NCBI GenBank assembly: GCA_035286745.1
Contig: DATECU010000355.1
Coordinates: 1 to 10,558 of the forward strand
Direction of reading: 5' to 3'
DNA length: 10,558 nt
Origin: DATECU01 sp035286745
GTDB taxonomy: Bacteria; Acidobacteriota; Vicinamibacteria; Fen-336
Shown here: piece by piece, positions 6,113-10,558 of the stretch
Layout: each line of letters starts with the position of its first letter
How positions within the stretch are numbered: position 1 is the first letter of the stretch
The notes under the pieces: model-generated
Database searches by the model: none
Told to the model about the DNA's origin: nothing
Seen by the model: only the letters and a program-made list of their open reading frames with translations
Program-made: the position numbers and the translations under genes

Positions 6113-6661
6113 ATGACCTCCAATCCGGCCGTAGCCGCGCTCCTGGCCTCGGCCTCCGAGGGGGGCGGCGGCGGGCTCACCGACATCAACTTCGGCCTCA
6201 CCATCTGGACCGTCGTCCTCTTCGCGCTCTTCGCCTTCGTGATGACCAAGCTGGGGTGGAAGCCCCTCATGAACATCATCGAGGAGCGCGAGAAGAGCAT
6301 CAAGGTCGCCGTCGACAGCGCTCACCAGGCGAGCAGCGAGGCCCAGGCCTTGCTCATCGAACACAAGGAGATCCTGCGCGACGCCGGACGCCAGCGTGAG
6401 GACATCGTCAAGAAGGCGATCAGCGAGGCCGACCAACTCCGCGCCGACTTGCAGGCGCACGCCAAGGCGGAAGCGGAGCGGATGCTGGAGCGGGCCAAGG
6501 CGCAAATCGAGCAGGAGAAGCGTCAGGCGCTGGAGGAGATTCGTTCACAAGTCGCCGACCTGGCCATCCACGCCGCCGCCAAGATCGTGACCTCATCGCT
6601 CACCCCGGAAGCCCAGAAGCGACTGGTGAACGACTTCATCGAGACCCTGCCCCGCGCCTAG
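6113..6661 (+). CDS. atpF: F0F1 ATP synthase subunit b
   Basis: This is the peripheral stalk subunit linking subunit a to F1. The 182-residue product has a short Ala/Gly-rich leader (1-24), one membrane helix (about 27-46, LTIWTVVLFALFAFVMTKL), the usual WKPLMNIIEEREKSIK junction (49-64), and a long charged coiled coil to about 150, rich in Glu/Lys/Arg/Ala. The C-terminus (AIHAAAKIVTSSLTPEAQKRLVNDFIETL) is the region that meets the delta subunit. The ATG at 6113 lies 4 bases after the atpE stop with no Shine-Dalgarno of its own, so translation is probably coupled to atpE. There is only one b gene, and neither a b' gene nor atpH follows. The F1 genes normally downstream (delta, alpha, gamma, beta, epsilon) are absent, so the locus is a split F0 cluster. 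Confidence 0.95.
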   Translation: MTSNPAVAALLASASEGGGGGLTDINFGLTIWTVVLFALFAFVMTKLGWKPLMNIIEEREKSIKVAVDSAHQASSEAQALLIEHKEILRDAGRQREDIVKKAISEADQLRADLQAHAKAEAERMLERAKAQIEQEKRQALEEIRSQVADLAIHAAAKIVTSSLTPEAQKRLVNDFIETLPRA

Positions 6662-6678
6662 CGACAGTGATCGGCTTT

Positions 6679-6713
6679 CGGCGATCGGCGTGGCCGCCGG
6701 ATGTCGATCGCCG
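6679..6713 (+). other. Perfect 9-bp inverted repeat between atpF and the SCP2 gene
   Basis: CGGCGATCG (6679-6687) and CGATCGCCG (6705-6713) are exact reverse complements around a 17-base spacer that is itself GC-rich. The hairpin lies 18 bases after the atpF stop and 14 bases before the Shine-Dalgarno of the next gene. No T run follows, so it is not a classic intrinsic terminator. It could stabilise the 3' end of the F0 message, or be a Rho-related or protein-binding site. The pairing is a direct observation; the function is inferred. Confidence 0.45.
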
Positions 6714-6736
6714 TCCGGCGGGGCCCAGGAGGAAGC

Positions 6737-7051
6737 ATGTCCGAGATCGGCGATATCTTCGCGACCTTGCCCGGGATGTTCCAGAAGGCCAACGTGAAGA
6801 CCGCGCGCACCTTCTACTTCTCCCTGGACGACGATGAGAAGTGGACGGTCTATCTGAGCCCGGACCAGTGCCAGGTCAAGGCGGGCAAGCCCGACGCCGA
6901 TGCCGACTGCTTCTTCAAGGCCTCGAAACAGATGTTCCTGGACGTGTGGGGCGGCAAGCACATCCCCTCGGCCAAGGACTTCCTGATGGGCACCATCAAG
7001 AGCAACAACCCGCTGCTGCTCAAGGACTTCATCGCGGCATTCAGGAAGTAG
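6737..7051 (+). CDS. SCP2 sterol-binding-fold domain protein
   Basis: This is a small cytoplasmic protein of 104 residues with no signal peptide or membrane segment. It reads as a single SCP2-like lipid-binding fold. After an N-terminal helix (MSEIGDIFATLPGMFQKAN), a beta-rich part (TARTFYFSLDDDEKWTVYLS, QCQVKAGKPDADADCFFKAS) is followed by helices with MFLDVWGGKHIPSAKDFLMGTIKSNN, matching the SCP2 pattern of an acidic D-A-D strand, then a hydrophobic helix, a short loop, and the A-x-x-F-M-x-G-x-I/L-K motif. Bacterial members bind hydrophobic ligands, but no specific ligand can be assigned here. The start is the ATG at 6737, preceded by AGGAGGA (6727-6733). The frame opens earlier, at 6701, but that start would place the Shine-Dalgarno inside the coding sequence. 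It may be co-transcribed with the F0 genes, though a hairpin lies between them. Confidence 0.8.
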   Translation: MSEIGDIFATLPGMFQKANVKTARTFYFSLDDDEKWTVYLSPDQCQVKAGKPDADADCFFKASKQMFLDVWGGKHIPSAKDFLMGTIKSNNPLLLKDFIAAFRK

Positions 7052-7070
7052 CGGCGACCGCGGTCGCCGC
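7051..7070. repeat. Perfect 20-bp palindrome at a convergent gene junction
   Basis: GCGGCGACCG is followed directly by its reverse complement CGGTCGCCGC, giving a 20-base perfect dyad. It starts at the last base of the SCP2 gene stop codon (plus strand) and ends two bases before the stop codon of the minus-strand nucleotidyltransferase gene (7073-7075). It fills practically the whole convergent gap. As RNA it would fold to about 8 bp with a 4-base loop from either strand. No T run follows on either side. The best guess is a bidirectional transcript-end or mRNA-stabilising hairpin; a dimeric protein binding site is an alternative. Confidence 0.5.
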
Positions 7071-7072
7071 GC

Positions 7073-7543
7073 CTACCGATTCCGAAGCCAGTAGTCCCTG
7101 AAAGCTCGGAGCCGCGGGAGCGACTCGCGGTCCTTGACGCGGTTCGCGGCCTCCTTGCTCCGGATGATGTCGTCCGGATGACAGACCGGGAACCCCTCCA
7201 CCTCGAGGTGCCGGCGCCAGGCCTCAGCGAAGCTCTCGATGCCGTCGGGGGCGAAGACCAGATCGAGGTCGAATGGCCCGCTCTTCAACTGGACGAAGTC
7301 CTTGCCCCGTCCAATCTCCTCCGCTTGGGACTCGGTCAGCTCGAAGCGCAGCTCGCGCAGGGCCCGGACCGCCGCGGCGCCGTTGGCCTCGGTCTTCTCA
7401 ACGAAGAGGTCGGCGTCCTGGGTGGTGTCCGGATAGCCGAGGAGGATCGCCCCTGACTTGCCGATGAACAGGTAGCGGACGCCATGCCGTGCGAAGGCGT
7501 CGCGCACCTCCTCGGCTTGTGCGTACTCAAACCGCGGGGCCAT
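7073..7543 (-). CDS. Nucleotidyltransferase-fold protein (MNT/AbiEii-like)
   Basis: This is a 156-residue protein with a minimal nucleotidyltransferase pattern: RYLFIGKSGAILLGYPDTTQDADLFV (23-48) combines a G-x-S with a D-x-D 13 residues later (D43, D45). A possible third acidic residue is D92 or D94 in FDLDLVF, and the end HPDDIIRSKEAANRVKDRESLPRLRAF is typical of small nucleotidyltransferase-like proteins often seen in antitoxin or AbiEii-type families. The second glycine of the usual GGS is Lys (GKS), so activity is uncertain. The start is the ATG at 7541-7543. The frame runs upstream to 7627, but that part lies within the preceding gene. It overlaps that gene by 17 bases, so the two are probably translated together. 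It could be an antitoxin, a nucleic-acid or protein nucleotidylating enzyme, or an inactive relative; I cannot choose. Confidence 0.72.
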   Translation of the reverse strand: MAPRFEYAQAEEVRDAFARHGVRYLFIGKSGAILLGYPDTTQDADLFVEKTEANGAAAVRALRELRFELTESQAEEIGRGKDFVQLKSGPFDLDLVFAPDGIESFAEAWRRHLEVEGFPVCHPDDIIRSKEAANRVKDRESLPRLRAFRDYWLRNR

Positions 7544-7772
7544 AGCCGAGCCACTCTGGCAACTCCGCGGCACACCAGGCGCGGTACTCGGCCAGGGAAT
7601 CGAAAGAACGGTAGGCCGCGTCGTCAAGCACGGGCTTGTAGGTGTGGATGAAGGCGTAACGCAGCCGCGTCTTCAGGGGGCGGCGGGCGGCCGCCTCGAA
7701 CTCCGCCTCCCACTCGCGGGCCCCCTCGGCATCCACGGTTGCAATGATAGGCGCCGGGGCTCGCTCAGCCAA
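7527..7772 (-). CDS. Small conserved-looking protein of unknown function
   Basis: I do not recognise a named family. The 81-residue product has a leading variable part (1-25), then KTRLRYAFIHTYKPVLDDAA (34-53), an aromatic SFDSLAEYRAWCAAELPEWLGYG segment (56-78), and ends soon after. The middle contains R38-x4-H43-x-Y45, the string that marks HEPN-domain RNase toxins. The protein is, however, shorter than a HEPN domain and the string is central rather than near the end, so this may be chance. The start used is the TTG at 7770-7772. An internal GTG at 7734-7736 would remove 12 residues, and neither has a good ribosome binding site. It overlaps the nucleotidyltransferase-fold gene downstream by 17 bases, which argues for a linked function. 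It could alternatively be an accessory or antitoxin-like partner. Confidence 0.6.
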   Translation of the reverse strand: MAERAPAPIIATVDAEGAREWEAEFEAAARRPLKTRLRYAFIHTYKPVLDDAAYRSFDSLAEYRAWCAAELPEWLGYGPAV

Positions 7773-7783
7773 GCCGAGGTCTT

Positions 7784-7800
7784 GACGCTCCGGACGCTCC
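7784..7800. repeat. Tandem octamer pair upstream of the small gene
   Basis: GACGCTCC occurs at 7784-7791 and again at 7793-7800, separated by a single G. On the minus strand this lies just upstream of the TTG start of the 81-residue protein (GGAGCGTC twice). Because it is close to the start it might be an operator or ribosome-binding feature, but two short copies in GC-rich DNA are weak evidence. Confidence 0.4.
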
Positions 7801-7822
7801 CAGGGCCTCGTCCCCGGCCGTA

Positions 7823-7853
7823 GCTGACCGCTGAGCGCTGAGTGCTGAGCGCT
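7823..7853. repeat. Four tandem GCTGAxx heptamers
   Basis: Reading the plus strand, GCTGACC, GCTGAGC, GCTGAGT and GCTGAGC lie head to tail at 7823-7850, followed by a partial GCT. The array sits in the spacer between the second M16 gene and the small gene, and its end touches the M16 stop codon (7852-7854). The units are identical in their first five bases. The AGCGCT parts are also palindromic, so the transcript could fold. Possible explanations are a slippage-prone microsatellite, a dispersed intergenic repeat, or a transcript-end structure. Confidence 0.6.
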
Positions 7854-9345
7854 ACTTCTCCAGCCCCTTCATCGTCATCGGATCGCGCAGCGGCAGCACC
7901 GTCACCTTTCCCCCGGCCAGGGCGGCGAGACCCACGTCGTGCTGGCCGTCGCCCAGGTCGATCTCCTGCTGGTTCCCCACCACCAGCATCAGCAGCTTCT
8001 CCGGCCGCAGGTGAGCCTGCGCCACCCGCTGCACGTCCTCGACGCTCACCGCCCTGATGCGGTCGCGATAGCCAGACCAGTACCCAGGGTCACGCTTGGT
8101 GAACTCGTCCCCGGCGAACACCGCCATGGAGCGGGCCCGCGACTCGAAGTTGCCGGGGAAGCTCTCCACCAGGCCCTTCTTGATGGTGTCGAGTTCCGCC
8201 GCTGCCACCGGCGTCTCTCGGATCTTGCGGATCTCGGTGAGGACCAGTTGGGCGGCATAGGCGACGCTCCGGCTCTTGGACTGGAACGCGGCCTGGAAGC
8301 GTCCCGGGTAGTCGACGCCTAGCGATAGGCTGGAGAAAGCCGAATAGGCCAGCCCCTCGTTGGAGCGCACGGTCTTCATGATGCGCGAGGTGAAGCCGCT
8401 GCCGCCCAGGATCTCGTTCATGACGGTGAGGGCGAAGGCGTCGGGGTGTTCGCGCTGCACGGTGGGGAGGCCGATCGACACCCGGCCCTGGTTCACGTCC
8501 TTCTCGATTCGGTAGAGGCCGGGGGTCCGGGGCGCGATGCCGGAGGGAACCGCCGGCACCACCGGCTGCTCAAAGGGCCAGGCCGCGAAGGCCGTCTCCA
8601 GCTTGCCGAGCATCTCCTCCCGCGAGAAGGCCCCGGAGACCGCGGCCACCATGTTGGCCGGGTGGAAGGCGCGCCGGTGGAAGGCCGAGAGATCGCCCCG
8701 GTCGATCGAGGTGATCGAGGCCTCGGTGGGGAAGCGGTTGGTGAAGTGGTCCTCGCCGTAGAGCAAGACGTTCCACTCCCGGGACTCGATGTCTGCCGAG
8801 TCGTCGTTGCGCTTCTTCATCTCCTGGAGCGTCTGCTCCTGGCTGAGGCGCAGGCGGTCCTCCTGGAAGCGCGGCTCCCGGAGCATCTCCACGAAGAGAG
8901 CGAGGGCCTCATCCAGGTTCTCCGCCAAGCAGTTCAGGTTGGCGGAGGCCGAGGCGTCCCCGATGCCCGTCGAGACCTGGGCCGCCAGGAAGTCGAGCTT
9001 CTCGTCCAGCTCGTCGGCCGAGAGGCTCTTGGTCCCGCCCCGACGAAGCATGACGCCCGTCAGCTCGGCCACACCCTCTTTTCCGGCGGGCTCCAGGTGC
9101 TTCCCGGAGCGCACGGTCAGCGCGATGTTGACCAGCGGCAGCGTGCGGTCCTCGGCAATGAAGACCACCATGCCGTTCTTCAGCACCACCCGGTGCTCCG
9201 CCGCTTTGGGTGGCTCGTAGACGATGGGCTTGAAGGTGAGCTGGTCCGGATGCGCCGGAATCGGTTTGGTCGCCTTGGAAGTCGGGGTCTGGATGGCGGC
9301 GGCGCCTGCAAGCAAGGCGGCGGCGAAGGCGAGGGTGGCAGGCAT
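7852..9345 (-). CDS. Secreted M16 family peptidase-like protein lacking the zinc motif
   Basis: The protein has 497 residues and the two-domain M16 layout. MPATLAFAAALLAGAAA (1-17) is a plausible signal peptide although it lacks a basic n-region, followed by a Pro/Thr-rich linker. The N-terminal M16 domain runs from LKNGMVVFIAEDRTLPLVNIALTVRSG (55-81) to about 260. Where active members have HxxEH, this has E94-L-T-G-V98 (GVAELTGVML), so no zinc site. The second domain keeps the features of the non-catalytic subunit, including the FTSRIMKTVRSNEGLAYSAFSS stretch with the Arg/Tyr elements that bind substrate. Such proteins pair with a zinc-bearing M16 partner, and the gene just upstream is that partner. 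The ATG at 9343-9345 has GGAGGAG seven bases upstream, inside the end of the preceding gene, three bases after its stop. Expected location: periplasm. Confidence 0.9.
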   Translation of the reverse strand: MPATLAFAAALLAGAAAIQTPTSKATKPIPAHPDQLTFKPIVYEPPKAAEHRVVLKNGMVVFIAEDRTLPLVNIALTVRSGKHLEPAGKEGVAELTGVMLRRGGTKSLSADELDEKLDFLAAQVSTGIGDASASANLNCLAENLDEALALFVEMLREPRFQEDRLRLSQEQTLQEMKKRNDDSADIESREWNVLLYGEDHFTNRFPTEASITSIDRGDLSAFHRRAFHPANMVAAVSGAFSREEMLGKLETAFAAWPFEQPVVPAVPSGIAPRTPGLYRIEKDVNQGRVSIGLPTVQREHPDAFALTVMNEILGGSGFTSRIMKTVRSNEGLAYSAFSSLSLGVDYPGRFQAAFQSKSRSVAYAAQLVLTEIRKIRETPVAAAELDTIKKGLVESFPGNFESRARSMAVFAGDEFTKRDPGYWSGYRDRIRAVSVEDVQRVAQAHLRPEKLLMLVVGNQQEIDLGDGQHDVGLAALAGGKVTVLPLRDPMTMKGLEK

Positions 9346-9348
9346 GGG

Positions 9349-10558
9349 CTATCTCCTCCCGCCTTCGGGTTTCCTCAGGAACACGCCTACCGTGCGGCCC
9401 TCCCGGGTGAAGTAGTCCCGGGCCACCCGCATCAGGTCGGAGGCGCTGACCGCGTTCAACCGCTCGGCGTAGGTGTTGATGTGGCTCCAGTCGCCCAGGC
9501 CCTCATACTGCATGAGCTGGAACATGACGAAGGTGGGCGACTGGAGCCGGCGGAAGGCGTTGGCCTTGGCCTGGTTCTTGACCTTGAGCAGCTCGCTCTC
9601 CGGCACGAGTTCCTGCTGAAGCCGGTCGAGCTCCTCGTAGACTGCGGCTTCCGCGGCCGCCGGGCTCTGGTCCTCCTTGACCCCCACCTCGACTTGGATC
9701 AGGCCCGCGTACTTCTTTAGATCGACCGAGGCGGTGACCTCGTTGGCCAACTGGCGGCCCAGCACCAGGCCCTTGTACAGCCGGCCGGTGCGGCCACTCA
9801 GGACGTCGGTCAACAGGTCGAGGGCGGCCGCGTCCTTGTGGACGAAGGGCACCCCGTGCCACCAGATGCGCACGGTAGGCGAGGTCTCGGCCTCCGCCAA
9901 GTAGCGCTTCTCACCGAGCTGCCTCGGCTCTTCGGTCACCACCTCGGGTGGCGTCCGCTTGCCGCGCGGAAGGCGGCCGAAGTAGCGCCCGAGCAGCAAG
10001 AGCGCCCGGGCGCTCTTGAAGTCGCCCACCAGGACGCCGGTCAGGTTGTTGGGTGCGTAGTAGGTGGCGAAGTAGTCGTCGGCTTGCGCCTTGGTGTAGC
10101 TGGGGATGTCCGACGCCCAACCCACGACCGGCCACTTGTAGGGATGGGCTTGCCAGAAGAGGGCGCTGAACTCCTCATCGTACTTGCCGAGCGGCGTCGA
10201 CTCGGTGCGCAGCCTCCGTTCCTCGAAGACCACGTCGCGCTCGCTGTAGAACTCGCGGAAGACGGGTGAGCGGAGGCGGTCCGACTCCAGCCAGGCCCAC
10301 AGCTCCAGACGATTGGCGGGAAAGCGCACGAAGTAGCCGGTCATGTCCTCGTTGGTGAAGGCGTTCAGGAACTCGCCCCCGTTTCGGGTGTAGATCTCGT
10401 CGAGCTGGTCCTTGATGATGGTCTGCCGTTGCTTCTCGACCAGAGCGTCGAACTGCTGCTCCAGTGCGCGGTACCGCTCTGTCCGATTCTCGGGTTTGGC
10501 GAGATCGTCGATGTCGCCCCGCCGCAGCCGCTCCCGCATCCGGGCCATCTCGGCTCGC
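9349..10558 (-). CDS. M16 family zinc peptidase, 5' end beyond the window
   Basis: The frame runs off the right edge, so the first part, including the signal peptide and HxxEH, is missing. The Met at 10546-10548 is internal; the frame is open to the edge. What remains begins in a long charged segment (about 1-45 from that Met), then GGEFLNAFTNEDMTGYFVRFP (57-77), LELWAWLESDRLRSPVF, and ERDVVFEERR (103-112), where E110 fits the third zinc ligand. HPYKWPVVGWASDI and YYAPNNLTGVLVGDF follow, then a second M16 domain with TDVLSGRTGRLYKGLV. The charged insert between the zinc motif and the GGxxNAFT segment is a form I associate with acidobacterial and related M16 enzymes. The stop at 9349-9351 is three bases before the partner's ATG. 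The product should be a periplasmic peptidase acting with the downstream protein. Confidence 0.92.
   Translation of the reverse strand, partial: RAEMARMRERLRRGDIDDLAKPENRTERYRALEQQFDALVEKQRQTIIKDQLDEIYTRNGGEFLNAFTNEDMTGYFVRFPANRLELWAWLESDRLRSPVFREFYSERDVVFEERRLRTESTPLGKYDEEFSALFWQAHPYKWPVVGWASDIPSYTKAQADDYFATYYAPNNLTGVLVGDFKSARALLLLGRYFGRLPRGKRTPPEVVTEEPRQLGEKRYLAEAETSPTVRIWWHGVPFVHKDAAALDLLTDVLSGRTGRLYKGLVLGRQLANEVTASVDLKKYAGLIQVEVGVKEDQSPAAAEAAVYEELDRLQQELVPESELLKVKNQAKANAFRRLQSPTFVMFQLMQYEGLGDWSHINTYAERLNAVSASDLMRVARDYFTREGRTVGVFLRKPEGGRR

Noticed and set aside
6701..6736. Earlier start for the SCP2 gene
   Set aside because: It would put the strong AGGAGGA inside the coding sequence and add residues with no SCP2 similarity; the ATG at 6737 fits better.
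7178..7456. Plus-strand frame opposite the nucleotidyltransferase-fold gene
   Set aside because: No ribosome binding site or motif, while the minus-strand frame carries G-x-S and D-x-D signatures.
7527..7772. Firm assignment of the 81-residue protein as a HEPN RNase toxin
   Set aside because: Only one short string fits; the length, its central position and the surrounding residues do not match known HEPN proteins, so it is kept as a hypothesis only.
7823..7853. CRISPR array
   Set aside because: Units are 7 bases, directly adjacent, without spacers; no cas gene is nearby.
8446..9720. Plus-strand frame of 424 codons opposite the M16 genes
   Set aside because: Repetitive Gly/Glu/Leu/Val composition and no motif; the minus-strand M16 domains explain the region.

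Overview
The window is GC-rich chromosomal DNA, almost fully coding, from a Gram-negative-type bacterium. A member of the Acidobacteriota or a similar deep-branching high-GC phylum is my best guess. This rests on tandem secreted M16 peptidase genes, an M16 protein with a long charged insert between its zinc motif and the GGxxNAFT segment, an F0 cluster without F1 genes, and the base composition. No rRNA, tRNA, insertion sequence or CRISPR array is visible.

Layout. Positions 20-4206 (+): the 3' two-thirds of nuoL, nuoM, and an AI-2E-family permease where nuoN is often found. Positions 4207-4338: a short leader with a weak terminator-like hairpin and a weak promoter-like pair. Positions 4339-6661 (+): a tightly packed F0 cluster, atpZ-like, atpI-like, atpB (a), atpE (c), atpF (b), with 4-base overlaps and a TTG, GTG, ATG series of starts. 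Positions 6737-7051 (+): a small SCP2-fold protein with its own strong ribosome binding site. A perfect 20-base palindrome (7051-7070) lies at the convergent junction. The right third is on the minus strand, read from right to left: a zinc-type M16 peptidase cut by the window edge, a second secreted M16 protein without the zinc motif, a spacer with tandem heptamers, an 81-residue protein of unknown function, and a nucleotidyltransferase-fold protein overlapping it by 17 bases.

How it fits together. NuoL and NuoM are proton-pumping membrane subunits of respiratory complex I, and the F0 genes build the proton channel of ATP synthase, so the left two-thirds is energy metabolism at the cytoplasmic membrane. 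The F1 genes must lie elsewhere. The two M16 genes look like the two subunits of one periplasmic peptidase. The least explained part is the 7073-7772 minus-strand pair: a small protein carrying an R-x4-H-x-Y string next to a nucleotidyltransferase-fold protein. That recalls toxin-antitoxin pairs, but it is unproven. The left edge is odd: NuoL homology stops abruptly near base 44 and the frame hits a stop at 17-19.
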